Below, one piece after another: positions 36,661-48,526 of a stretch of 64,000 bases of DNA (position 1 is the stretch's first letter; every line of letters begins with the position of its first letter). Location of the stretch: the NCBI GenBank assembly GCA_037013495.1, contig CM072808.1, positions 15,502,669 through 15,566,668 of the forward strand, written 5' to 3'. Below the pieces are notes generated by a model. It was not told the DNA's origin, searched no databases, and was given only the letters and a program-made list of their open reading frames with translations. Both the position numbers and the translations under genes were made by a program. This DNA comes from Hippophae tibetana. Its lineage: Eukaryota; Streptophyta; Magnoliopsida; Rosales; Elaeagnaceae.

Positions 36661-37899
36661 AAATTCTACTAAGTATTAGACTATAGAGTGATATTGTGTA
36701 GTTTAGTATAATGTACAAGTGTCGTGCAACTAACTAATATAATTATAAGTGTATGAGTGTGCAAAGTTGTATTTTGTGTATACTACATCTTCTATATCAG
36801 AAAATGATCTGTATTAGTGTGAGTTAAGAATTCAATATGATTCAATAAAGAAATGCAATACATTATTGAATTCTTGAATGATATCATAACATTAAATATT
36901 CTTCTTGTGAGTATGGAGTCCAATCGTTTCAAATTCGATTCTCTAATTTCTTGTCATCCAAATGGTTTTCTTTCCTTTATTTTTTGGGTTCTCTACAATC
37001 AAGATTATAACAAACTATTAGTAATATTATTGTTTGGTGGGCCTAGATTCACCCATTTTTGTCCTTTTCATTTTCCTTACTAGCCATGGCTAACATCTCA
37101 TCCTTTTCATTTTCATTGTCCTTTGCTGCGAAAGTGATGTCCTTTAGGGCAAGCTTTGGTCTATCTAACTATGTAGGATTTCTTGGTTATTTGAACTCAA
37201 AAGAGGATGGAGATGGAGAGGGATAGGAGATCAAAACCATCAAGGGTTTTTTTGGCCCTATGTTTGTCCTCTTAAGAATGGTGTATCTGTTACTTATTGT
37301 AGAATATAAGTTGAAGTGGACACTTCCCCTAAACCTATGAGATCAATATCTCATGTTGACAATGAGCATAGGTTTACTGACATTTGTGAGGATATCGAGG
37401 CCTTGGAGCATCCAAGTTGTCCTTAGCAACAATTATCCAAGGATTACAAAAAAAAAAACATTTCAATGATTGATTCAGACTGAAATCTCCTTATGTATTT
37501 TTTATCTTTATCTTTTATTATTATTATATATATACATGTTTTTTACATGAGTTTTTGACATTATTCTTTTCTTTAATTAGTAATCATATTAAAATTCAAT
37601 ATTGATATTTGGTTATTGATAAGAAAGAATTTCATTATTCCTTTCAAGTGGGTTAGGGAATTGCTTCATGAAATTCTAAGTATTACACTTTTATTATTGT
37701 TTGAACTTAATAATCATTAACTATTTTTTTATCATGTACTTTAATTATTTGCATGTATTCGGCGTTTGTTGTTTTATAGCATTTGGATAGTATGTTGTAT
37801 GAGATGTGTGCTTGAAAGTCCTACTATCTTTACACTTTGGGTTGAAGAGTTATTCTATTTTGGAGACTTTTTTCAATGTAAGTTTTGCATTATTTTTTT
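36661..37899. other. Intergenic or left flank of the MULE
   Basis: Weak reading frames only, for example a short ATG frame at 37086 (MANISSFSFSLSFAAKVMSF...) that ends after about 46 codons. No family was recognised. It may belong to the MULE, whose left end was not located. Confidence 0.35.
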
Positions 37900-37920
37900 T
37901 TTGACTATTTATGTTGTTAG

Positions 37921-38065
37921 GTAACATGTTACATATTACATAGTATATCAGTAATAAGGTAACATGTTACATAATAGTCTAAAAATGATGTAACATGTTA
38001 CATAGTATGTCAAAAACAATATAACATGTAACATATCATATTAAAACCAATGTACCATGTTATAT
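37921..38065. repeat. GTAACATGTTACAT palindrome array, cluster 1
   Basis: Five copies (37921, 37959, 37990, 38019, 38052; the last two degenerate), spaced about 30-38 bp apart, immediately upstream of the Ulp1-like gene. Confidence 0.8.
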
Positions 38066-38159
38066 ATTATGATCTAATATTTTACCAATTTATATAATAT
38101 TAAATATTTGTTAGATTTAATAGTATTTTAATTTTCAATTATATATTTTTTTGTGTAGG

Positions 38160-38580
38160 TGGAGTGTATGAAATTGGTCAATGTTAGTCGTGATAATCCA
38201 AAGAATATCCGTCTATATATCGATAATTATTTGGTTCAATTTGCTACAACATCACCAAATTTAATTGAGAATGCCAATTGAATGGAAGGATTTAGACGTA
38301 TTGATATACCAATCAATGTGGACAATAATTATTGGATTTTTGATGTAATATATTTGGACAAACGATTCATCAAGCTATATGATTCTTTGGACACATCTAA
38401 TTTGAAGGAGAAGTGTAATCATATAGTGATTGTGATACCCATTTTATTGTATTTTTTAGAATATCATGAATATGGTGAGAATTGTCACTCCTAACCATAC
38501 ACTCCATGACCAATTTTTATGGTGGAAGGTGTACCAAAGCAAGGGCAATGTGCAGTGTTTCTATTTAATTTATTTTGTTA
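38160..38580 (+). pseudogene. Ulp1-like (C48) cysteine protease carried by the MULE
   Basis: Text reading VECMKLVNVSRDNPKN, a stop after IENAN at about 38281, then MEGFRRIDIPINVDNNYWIF, YLDKRFIKLYDSLDT and, beyond a stop at 38494, VEGVPKQGQCAVFLFN. This follows the Ulp1 core (IPIN...HW...V.D...I..YDSL ... Q...DCGVF). The usual catalytic His of the HW pair is Tyr here (NNYW), and the region before the catalytic Cys reads GQCAVF rather than GDCGVF. With internal stops and a changed catalytic site it is a pseudogene. The family role is desumoylation in host Ulp1 enzymes; the role within MULEs is unclear. Confidence 0.7.
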
Positions 38581-39035
38581 ATACAATTTATTTATAATTT
38601 CATTTTCATCTAACCTAATATATTATTTCTTTTTATTTTATTTTGCAACTATAACTGTGGAATTGGTTGCTAAAATTTGTTGAGTTTCTTATGAAAGGAT
38701 GGACATTGCGAATGATTAATTGCATTAGTTTTCTAAAGATTAAGATTATATATTGTGTATAATTTGTATGAAATAATGAAATGTTAGACCCTGCATATTT
38801 CAAGGTTGGATAAATAGTGATTTTTTTTTTGTAATTGGAATATTATAGTCTTGATTTTTGAATATTTAGATTAACAAACAGATGATGATGTAAGTTTTGT
38901 GTTTTTTTTGGTTGTAATAGTTAGATGAATGTAGTTTGATTTGGTACATTGATTTTAATATAATAGTACACTTTGTTACCTTTTACAACCTGAGCATTAA
39001 AAATTGTTCAAGTTAATATATGTTGACCATAGTAT

Positions 39036-39153
39036 GTAACAAGTTACTTTGTATTGTAAGATCAATGTAATTTGTTACATTATATCCGATATTATAGTTT
39101 TATGTTATGTAACATGTTACATTGAATTGTAAGATCAATGTAACATGTTACAT
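39036..39153. repeat. GTAACATGTTAC palindrome array, cluster 2
   Basis: Four copies at 39036, 39067, 39109 and 39140. The last three sit in a partly repeated context (ATTGTAAGATCAATGTAA occurs twice). Confidence 0.75.
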
Positions 39154-39470
39154 TATGTATGGAAAACAATATATTTCTTACAACATATATAGTTTATGTT
39201 AAAAAATGATGTATCTAAGAATAAAAGATTACAAATATGAATTGATGATGATAATAACAAAAGACTCCTTTCCGCGAATGTAAAATCATATTAACGTATA
39301 GAATTTATAGGATTTGATTATTTTAATTGTCAATACATATGTAAGTATAGTACTAAAGTAAAAATTTAAATTTGAAGTAAATCTATAATTTATAAAATAT
39401 AAAGTGGTATGAATTTATTCTTGTATTGCAGCTTCCTTCCTCTTCATCTTCTTACTTTTACTTTTTTTTT

Positions 39471-39853
39471 AGCCCTTTAAAATCATCAAGTGATAGTATC
39501 CTTGTGTTTCCTTGTTCTTTCTTTATTATTTTCTTCTATGGCATCATTATTTTTTTTAATAATTTGTGACAACACTAGGACATCTCTCACACTTTTTGGT
39601 AGATTTTATTTGCTTTCTTGTTCAATTAGGTAGATTGGAGTTTCATATGCTAACTTTAAGTAAGCCATGTTCTTTAAAACCACCAAGTGATGGTATCCTT
39701 GTTCTTTTTTTTCTTATTCACTTTTATGGTGTCATTGTTTTATTTAATAATTGGTGACAACACTAGGACATCTCTCACAATGTTTGGTAGATTTAATTTG
39801 CTTTTTTGTTCTATTAGGTAGATTAGAGCTTTATATGCTAACTTTAAGTAATC
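39471..39853. repeat. Tandem duplication of ~191 bp at the transposase 3' side
   Basis: Copies at about 39471-39662 and 39663-39853 share GACAACACTAGGACATCTCTCACA, read here as two blocks around 39567 and 39757, plus CAAGTGATRGTATCCTTGT. On the minus strand the unit reads RIPSLGGFKE and KCERCPS-like text, resembling the GRPKK...CGRCG zinc-knuckle tail of MULE transposases. The transposase tail was therefore probably duplicated. Confidence 0.75.
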
Positions 39854-40049
39854 TATGTGGTAGTAGATTGAACACATGTCTTCTATGGATAACTTCTTTT
39901 CATTACATGGTGCAATTGCATGTGCACAAAGGGATTTTCAGTGATTGGAATTTATCACATGTACAAGTCTTCTGTTCTAGGTCTATAATTTAACTTTTAA
40001 GCTCTCTCTTCAATTGTACTATTTAGCTATTTATATCTATTACTTTCAT

Positions 40050-41364
40050 CTATTTTGTCTTGATTTTCCTTTTTTTTTCTATTTTATCTCTTGTACTCAT
40101 TTTGCTAGTGTTCCCATATCTAGAGCAAAATTTCTCCTTTTTGGAGACTAACTTTATATTATATTTCATATCTTTCCCAATAAGGGTGTTACATGGGTGT
40201 CTCAAGCATAGCGTTGAATTAATATGTTCAGCATTATTTGAAGTCATGAAATCATATCTTGTAATTGGAGTTAGAAATTTGAATCTTGCCCAAGATGAGT
40301 ACTCTATCTTGGTTAGGTATTCCATCATTACTTTGGAAGCTTTATTAAACATGTATATATTATTGTTAAACTCCTCTTCTTTGTAAGTGTAAGTAATTAA
40401 TTTGAAGTAGGTATTTTCAGCTTTGTTGTGGTAGTAAGTTATAAGATTTTGTTTCATGTAGTAAAAATAATAATAATGATGTGTTTTTTTGTCATATACC
40501 TTACTGACTCTTGATTTTATTGTTGGATTTTGATATGATACTATAACCAAATTTTCACTTTCGCTAATAAGCACCTTTAGTCTTCTAAAAAAATCATTTC
40601 CATGCTTTTGTGGTTTCCCCATCTATCACCCAAATGAAATAGAGTAAATCTATATTACATTATATAATTAATTAGTAACATGTTATGTAACATGTTACAT
40701 TAAGAGTATTGCAAATATTTAACTTGTTACATTTAGGAAGTTTTTATTGAATACGATTTATGTATTACGTAAACAAACAATATTCTACTAGTATATCATT
40801 ACTGCCTGATTGTTTTCATCTTTTGTAATTGCTACAAGTAATACCATTCTTCCTCTTTTTTTGAAGAATGTCCCATCAACTATAAATCCATTTGGGCATG
40901 CACTAATTGCCATGAATCCATACTTGAATTTGGAATTTGTATAAATTTTTATCTCAGTTATGAATTTTGGTTTTCCTTTTCTAACATGTAGAAGAATCTA
41001 GGTAGGTTATTGTAGAATTCTTTAGGATTCATCGTACTTAATTTATTGCTTCATTTTCCCCTATTATTGCCTTTTTGTAGGTGATTGTAACTCTTATTTT
41101 ATTTTTGATGTCATATATGCTTTGTTTAGTCTCAGTTGTTTATTTGGATCTTGGCTAAAGTCTTTGATGTTGTCAGCTATATACTTATATATGGTATATT
41201 TGTCTCTTTGATCTTTGAACATTTGTGAACATCAATGATAGTCATTGTAAGTGGTTACCTTGAATGCATCAAATTGTTCGATCTTGTCTCCATTGACAAT
41301 TATCATCTTTGCACTTCATTCTAATGCTTGTCTTGTAGAATTGCTAATCTTATAGTGGAACCTC
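40050..41364 (-). pseudogene. MuDR-type (MULE) transposase
   Basis: Minus-strand text from 41364 downward: a MuDR N-terminal-like part (MIIVNGDKIEQFDAFKVTTY near 41300, DPNKQLRLNKAY near 41120), then SKFKYGFMAISACPNGFIVD and GTFFKKRGRMVLLVAITKDE near 40940-40800, matching the MULE core (GF..DGT.LK...GG.LL.A...D..N). An open stretch at 40622-40050 holds the C-terminal part (WARFKFLTPITRYDFMTSNN, then AEHINSTL). Several stops separate the parts. The N-terminal end is cut off at 41364 by the inserted LTR-like block. It is a pseudogene. Confidence 0.78.
40676..40730. repeat. GTAACATGTTAC palindrome array, cluster 3
   Basis: Overlapping copies at 40676-40700 and a half copy AACTTGTTACAT ending at 40730. 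They lie inside the transposase region between its core and C-terminal parts. Confidence 0.7.
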
Positions 41365-42375
41365 TAATCGCCATACTGAAGTGTATACAATGAATATATA
41401 AGTATACGTATCGCAACAAATAATATAATGATAGGAAACGATCATTCTCACATAGATTATTTTATTAGAAACTAATTTTTAAAACTTAAAAAAAATAAAA
41501 ATCATTTTTTTTGTGTTTTTATATTTTAAGGAAGGAAAATTAAAATAACTAAAATTAAATAGCAATAATTAACTAAATTATATGTGTTAACTAAAAAGGT
41601 ATATGTGAAAATATATAGGAATACTTAATCCCCTAATTTTCTAAACATACGAATTGCTAAAATCCTAATAATATAATTATCAATTAATTACATGATTAAT
41701 TGAATCTAACCTAGCATGTATTCCCCTCTCAAGTAAACTACATACCATATAGTAATTAATTTAATCACACTCTCATGCCAATTAATTTTCATACTACTTA
41801 TTAAATTCATCAATTATAAATCACATACATAAGAACCATACATCTCTGCCTAGAAACTATTCACGTTATTTAATCAAGACAAACAATTAAATAATTATCT
41901 CAAATATATTTAATTGCCTCTATAGATAAATTATTGGCCAAATAAATAATAGCATTAAAATCAAATTAAATAATATAATTAAATTTAAATTATAATTGGG
42001 GTAAAATATTAGATCATCACATGATGAAAATTGGGTTCATAAGATCCCTAGATTAATAAATTAACTACACATAATTGTGTTCATAAAACTCATGCTTTCT
42101 TAAAGGAAAACATGAAAATTGATAAAGAGAAGAGTAAAATAAGAAATACAATCAATCTCTTGAATTGTAGTGTTAATCTCCTCTTGAATCTTCACCAAAA
42201 TTATGTCATCTCTTGAATTTTACTGTGTTTTTTTTATCTATTTTTACCTCCAAAAATTGACCAAAATTATGCTAATGATGTCCCCTTAGGGTTTATGGGG
42301 TGATTAGGGGGTTAAATATAGCTCAGGTGCAATCTGGATCATCAGATCAACTTTAGATCAAGAGCTACAATCAAA
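41365..42375 (+). repeat. LTR-like block, copy 1
   Basis: Direct repeat of about 47171-48180 over roughly 1 kb (shared words GTATACGTATYGCAACAA, CCCCTAATTTTCTAAACATACGAATTGC as two blocks, ACATACCATATAGTAATTAATTTAATCACAC as two blocks). By eye the copies are about 85-90% alike. The start coincides with the point where the MULE transposase text stops. The similarity ends near 42375, short of the full length of copy 2, so this copy is partial or its right part has diverged. Confidence 0.75.
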
Positions 42376-42925
42376 ATAGGCTTCTTACATACATAGAAAT
42401 CAAATCTTAATTGGGAGGGTTCTCTTTATCATTCTTACATATATCTCATATAAAACTTTATGACTCCTTAGTCCTTCAAGTTCAGTTGAATCAGGGTGAA
42501 CATTTTCGCGAGACAATAATATGATCTCCACCTCCCATAGTTGATAATTTTCTTTGCAAATTAAATTTCTTTAGTCTCTCTCTCTCTCTCTATATATATA
42601 ATTTACTATTTTGTATCTTTCCTAAACCTTTGAAGGGACGTGCAAAATATCAAACATAGCAATAGCAGGCAATAGCAATATCAAACAGATAGCAATATCA
42701 GTAATATTTTATGTTTAATATTTTCTGTTATTTCCGTTTAGTGCATCAGTTAATTTGTTAGAATTAGTTAGTCTATTTCCCTAGTTAATTTTGTATATAA
42801 AGTAGCTTCTCTTTCCTATCAGAGAATGTAATTTCTTAGCTATCTTTTATGCTCCAATCAGTAAGAATCAAGAATATTTTCTCTTCCTCTTGCGATCTTT
42901 CGTTGCTTGTTCATGTGCTTGCACC

Positions 42926-43306
42926 TAGGGATGGGCAAAAAAAAACCGCGGGTTCGGTTATCCGAACCGGCGGTTCAGTTTTTAACCGGTAAATTTCGGG
43001 AACGGGGACGGTTTCGGGTAAAAACTGAATATGAAACAACGGTTACGGTTATACTAAAAATCGTACCCGCTCGTACTCGAAATTAATTATATTATAAATA
43101 AAAAATTAATTATATATATTTAATAAATTAAATTATATATATATTTTGGGTTTTTTTCAGGGATTTTTTCATAACCGTCCCAAACCGTTATCCGCGGGTA
43201 AAAAACCGTCCCCAAACCGTAACGGTTTTCGGGCGGTTTCGGGTATAGGTTTTTTAATTCGGTTCGGGGACAATTATATCAAAAACTGTCCCCGTGCCCA
43301 TTCCTA
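42926..43306. mobile_element. hAT MITE inserted in the Copia LTR end
   Basis: 381 bp with terminal inverted repeats TAGGGATGGGCA at the left and TGCCCATTCCTA at the right (11 of 12 paired), flanked by a perfect 8-bp target duplication CTTGCACC at 42918-42925 and 43307-43314, the length made by hAT transposases. The interior is packed with CCGAACC/GGTTCGG and AACCGTCCC/GGGACGGTT words in inverted order around an AT-rich centre, so it can fold on itself almost end to end. There is no coding capacity. The perfect duplication suggests a fairly recent insertion, about 10-20 bp from the primer-binding site of the Copia. Confidence 0.93.
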
Positions 43307-43326
43307 CTTGCACCACATTTTTGAAA

Positions 43327-43338
43327 TGGTATCAAAGC
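43327..43338 (+). other. Primer-binding site of the partial Copia
   Basis: TGGTATCAAAGC, one base from the TGGTATCAGAGC complement of plant initiator tRNA-Met, between the LTR end and the gag ATG. Confidence 0.8.
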
Positions 43339-46300
43339 AAAGTTAGAGTTTCAATGGCTTCCGCTTCCGCAAATTCTTATTCTTCTTTTCATTCTACATC
43401 AGAAGAAATCAATAATCCTTATAATCTACAAAATGGTGATAACCCCAGAATTCCTTTGGTTTCTTAACCCTTAGATGGAGACAACTATCAAACTTGGAAC
43501 CAATCTATGATCTTGGCACTTACAACTAAGAATAAAGCAGGTTTTGTTGATGGTTCCATTAACAAACCTTTGAGTTCTGCAGACGCTAATTTCTTTGCTT
43601 GGTCTCACTACAACGACATGGTTTTATCTTGGCTGTTCAATTCAATATCTAAGGATATTGCTGCAAGTGTGATCTATCTCAATACAACCCTAGAAGTTTG
43701 AAAATATCTTCAAGATCGTTTCTCACAAGCCAACGACCCGCGCATTTTTCAATTGCAAAAGGCTTTATCAGATCTCACCCAAGAATAGACGTCTGTTAAT
43801 CATTATTTCACTAAATTGAAAGGCCTTTGGGATGAATTATCTAATTATAAATCAATTCATCAATGTAGTTGTGGAAAATGCATGTGTGGAGGATCATTTT
43901 CGGAGTACTAAAAAAAGGAATGCATTGTACAATTTTTAATGGGACTCAATGACAACTTCTCGCAGGTCCGAGGTCAGATTTTATTGATGGATCCAATGCC
44001 TCCCATCAATAAAGTATTTGCTTTGATTTTACAAGAAGAGAAACAAAAGCAGATTGTCTCCCAATCGTCTTCTTTCACCCAATAGTTTACCTATCTAAAG
44101 TTGAAAACTCCTCTACAAGTATGAATAACAAAAACACAACAAGAAAGGAAAAACCTAAATGCACTCACTATGGTGTTTTAGGACACACTGTTGATGCATG
44201 CTATAAATTATGTGGGCCCATATATAGTCATTGTGGTATAGTTGGACATTCATTCGATGTATGCTACAAACTGCACGGTTATCCAACATGATATAGAACT
44301 AAATGGAAAATTACTCAAAATCAATCAAATCATCGTGCAAATCAAGTTGTTATTCTAGGAAATGTGATTTTTGATTCATCCTCAGAATCAGTCTCACATG
44401 AAACTTCATAGATTTCAATATCTCAGGCTCAATACAAGCAGTTGCTAAAATACCTTAACTTTTCCCAACCTTCAAATATTTCTGATATAAATCACCAAGC
44501 AACAAGTGCAAACCTTACTAGTTCCAACCAATCTTTCTAGTACTTCTATTTTTTTCCCTTAGCAGTCATTTGCATACACATACACAATCCAATGAATGGA
44601 TCATTGACACTGGAGCAACAAACCATATGGTACACTTTGTGTCTACCCTAACTAATGTCATTGCTGTGGAAAATTTATCCGTTAATCTTCCCAATAGGAA
44701 TTCTATTCCAGTTACTCATATTGGAACTATCAAATTCTCTCCTTCCTTTGTTCTAATTGATGTATTATGTGTTCCTGATTTTCACTTCAATCTCTTATCA
44801 GTAAGTAAACCCACTTCACCCATGAAATGTAGTCTCATTTTTCTGTTCAATCATTGCTTTATTCAGGACCTCATCAATTGGACGATGATTAGACTGAGTA
44901 AGCAAAAAGATGGACTCTATATTCTACAAAAACTAGCAGCTAACGTTGCTTCCAGTTTCTCTGTTACACATCCTACAAACAACTTCTTTAGTGATGCACT
45001 TATAGATCTATGGCATTGTAGGCTAGGCCATCCTTCTTTCTTAAGAATGTCATTGTTACAAAATACTGATATTTCTTTTCCTATTTCCAAGAACATACTT
45101 CATGATTGTACAATTTGTCCTCTTTCCAAACAAAAACATTTATCTTTTCCTTTTCACAATCATTTCTTTGGATCACTTTTTGATTTAATACATTACGATA
45201 TATGAGATAGTCCTTTTGTCGTTGCCACGTATGATGATCATCGCTATTTCCTTACCATAATTGATGATTGCACACGTTCTACATGGATTTATTTGCTAAA
45301 AGCCAAATCTGAAGTATGCAACATACTTCAATCTTTCTTTACTCTAGTTGAAACTCAATTTCAGACCAAAATCTTGTGCAATAGTGTTGATTTTTGATAT
45401 GAAACATTTACTGAGTTTGTAAAAAGTGTAATATAATAGTTAATGTTTGAACATATGGACCAACGAGGATCCCAGTCCATCTAACATCATGAGTCTAATC
45501 AACAGTCCGAGTTGTAAGATGAGTCATCCCAAATGACCTACCTGACCTCACCTTCGTAGCCCAACAGAAAAAGATAAATACGTCCAAGGGAACCATTTTA
45601 CCTATAAGATTGACCTAGAACCCTACACCATAACCTCTTTCTCATTTTTTTTAGGTTTTTCTTCATCAATTATGCCTGTAAAAAGCCTTTAAGGAAGGAT
45701 TGACACTACCTTTTCTGAATTATTCAAGAGACAGGTGAGTCTACCGAGGAGTATATGAAATAATTCAGAGAGGAAAAGTTAGAAAAGAGAAGGATAAGTC
45801 CTGACATGGGAATGAGAGCATTGGGATCAACAAAAGCAAGCGTTTTTTTTTTCAAACAACAAAAGAAGTGGACAATGGTCAAACAATAGAGGGCCTTGGG
45901 AGAGATCACTCTCATCTTTTAGTGGGCCTCCGTTAAGAGTGAATTTGGCTCAGGCTGTATTAAGGATGGAGGAGGAGCCAAATGTTAGATGGAATTTAAA
46001 GATGAAGTCTCCACTTAGGGACACAACTAAATGGTGTGCCTTCCACAAAGATGTGGGTTATGAGAAAAGAGATTGCAAACATCTATAAAAAGAAATAGAG
46101 GAGCTACTAACTAGAAGGTATTTAATGGACCTTGTAGAATGAAATGATAAAAGAGGAATAAATCAAAATAGGTGAGAGGTATCGAAACTACCCACTCCAT
46201 CAAATAGTAAGAGAAATCCCCACAATAAGCCTAGGGTCATAACTATCCATACTATACATGTAAATCCTGGAGTCAGTGAGGTCTTAAACAAGTCACGCAA

Positions 46301-48526
46301 AAGGTTCATAATGGAGCTGCATCATGCCCCACATATGTACGCCTTGGAAAAGATGAGGTATTTTATGAAGATCATTTTCACTGAAAAGGACAAGACCTCA
46401 TCCCATCATGAAGATTCCTTAGTGATCATTTTGAGCATTGTGTCCTGTGATGCATGCCGGATCATGATTGACATAGGAGGCTTAGTGGATCTTCTATTTT
46501 TGTCTAATGTAAGAGCCCTAATGGTGAAGGATACTGACATTATAAGGATATAACTACCCTTGGTAGGATTCAATCACAACACCACCTATGTTGTAGGGAC
46601 CATGGTGTTGTCTATTATGGCAAGAAGGTCAATAATGATGACTAATTTTGTGATTATTGATGTCCTAGCTCACTACAATGCCATCTTGCATAGGCCATAG
46701 ATACACAAAATGAAGGTGGTCCTATCCACAAAGTGATCAAATTACCTATTGACAAGGGCATATAGAAGATAAAGGGAGTTCAAGAGAAGGCCAGAAGTTG
46801 TTACATCGTCACCATGAAAGAGCTCACCTCAAAGTAGCAATCAACGCAAGGCCTTCCTCAAAGGAGGTTGGGGGTAAAATTTTGGTAAGCTCTATTAAAT
46901 GAGGTACGAGACCTACTAATAGAGGATAAAGGTGAGAACCATCCTTTGAAGCTAAGTGCGGACTTAACAGTAGAGATGAAGGAATAAATTTTACATTTCC
47001 TCAGAGAAAATTATGACGTCTACGCTTGGACATCAAAAAACATGCGTGGGATTGACCCATATGTCATAAATCATAGGTTAAATGTCAACCCAGAGGCTAG
47101 ACCTATCCAACAAAGGAAGAGAAAATTCTCGAGGGATAAGAATGAGGTGATTAAAAATTAGGTTGCCATCTGATCGACCATACAAATTATGTGTGCAATG
47201 AATACGTAAGTATACGTATTGCAACAAGTAATATAGTGATAAGAAAAGATTGTTCCTATGGAGATTATTTTATTAGAAACTAGTTTTTAAAACTAAAAAA
47301 AATAAAATCAATTTTTTTGTGTTTTTATATTTTATGAAAGGAAAATTAAAATAACTAAAAGTAAATAGCAATAATTAATTAAATCAGATTGGGTAAATAA
47401 GAAGATATATGAGAAAATATCTAGGAATACTTAATCCCCTAATTTTCTAAACATACGAATTGCTAAAATTCCCCCATATAATTATCAATCAACTAATTAC
47501 ATGATCAATTGAATCTAACCTAACATGTATTACTCTTTGAAATAAACTACATACCATATAGTAATTAATTTAATCACACTCTCATGTCATTTAAATTGCA
47601 TACTACTCATTATGTTCATCAATTATGGATCAAAAACATAAAAATCATACATCTCTACCTAGAAAGTATGCATGTTTTTTTAATCAAGACAAATAATTAA
47701 ATAATTCTCTCAAATCTATTTAATTTCCTCTATCGATAAATTGTTGGCCAAATATTTAATAGCATAAAAATCAGATTAAATAATATAATGAAATTAAAAT
47801 TATAGTTGATGTAAAATATTAGATCATCACATGGTGAAAATTAGGTTCATAAGATCCATAGATTAATAAATTAACTACACATAAGATTCATAAAGCTTAT
47901 GTTTTCCTAAAGGAATGCATAAAAATGATAAATAGAAGAGTATAAGAAGAAATACAATCAATATCTTGAATTGTAGTGTTAATCTCCTCTTAAATCTTCA
48001 CCAAAATTGTGTCATCTCTTGAATTTTTCTGTGTTTTTATCTATTTTTACCTCCAAAAATTGACCAAAATTATGCTAATGATGTCCCCTTAAGGTTTATG
48101 GGGTGATTAGGGGCATAAATATAGCTCATGTGCAATCTAGATCATCAGATCAGCTTTAGATCAAGGGTTGAGATCAAAACAAGAAAAATCAATAGCACCA
48201 ACCTATCACAGCACGACTTGTGGCATATGGAATTCATTGGGTGAATCAGAGCGCGACACATGACAGGAGAGACCAGTCCAAGTTAATGCATACTGAGTCA
48301 ATGCGATGTCGCATAACATGAGTCCCAATAAAGGATGGCGTGGTGCACTGTGGAATGGATAGATGAGTAGAGTCGTGACATATGACTTTAAGGTTTTACC
48401 ACATTCCAAACTTGCATTGAACACTATGCCAATACGTGGCACACAGTTTGTTACTTCTCACATGTAGAGATTTATGATTCATTGTCCCTACTTGCATGGT
48501 GTATGCATGGATTGCCTAGTTAGCTG

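Larger units (their letters stand above)
37900..41364. mobile_element. Mutator-like element remnant with Ulp1-like gene
   Basis: A plus-strand Ulp1 (C48) protease-like gene at 38160-38580 and a minus-strand MuDR-type transposase at about 40050-41364 face each other. This arrangement is known from plant MULEs that carry Ulp1 protease genes. The palindrome clusters at 37921, 39036 and 40676 lie between and around them. The right side stops where an LTR-like block begins at 41365, in the middle of transposase text. Terminal inverted repeats were not located. Both genes are broken. Confidence 0.75.
42640..45400 (+). mobile_element. Partial Copia LTR retrotransposon
   Basis: A plus-strand Ty1/Copia fossil. 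An LTR ends near CACCACA at about 43317 (its start near 42640 is uncertain), followed by the tRNA-Met-type primer-binding site TGGTATCAAAGC at 43327-43338. gag starts at ATG 43354 (PLDGDNYQTWNQSMILAL), followed by zinc-knuckle-like Cys/His text near 44160-44280, protease (WIIDTGATNHM near 44600) and the start of integrase (LWHCRLGHPS near 45010; IDDCTRSTWIYLL near 45260). It stops near 45400 within integrase. No RT or second LTR was seen. Several breaks. Confidence 0.8.

Noticed and set aside
37086-37226. Short ATG frame MANISSFSFSLSFAAKVMSF... as a host exon with a transit peptide
   Set aside because: It is only about 46 codons, with no recognised family, no clear splice donor and no downstream continuation.
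37921-38065. Regularly spaced palindromes resembling a CRISPR array
   Set aside because: The repeat is only about 14 bp, the spacers are themselves AT-rich and partly similar, there are no cas genes, and this is a plant genome with a MULE around it.
31668-41364. The OSB gene as cargo captured by a MULE, since palindrome clusters lie on both sides
   Set aside because: The OSB gene has four well-formed exons, intact introns and a plausible transit peptide. No terminal inverted repeats were found outside it, so capture is not supported.
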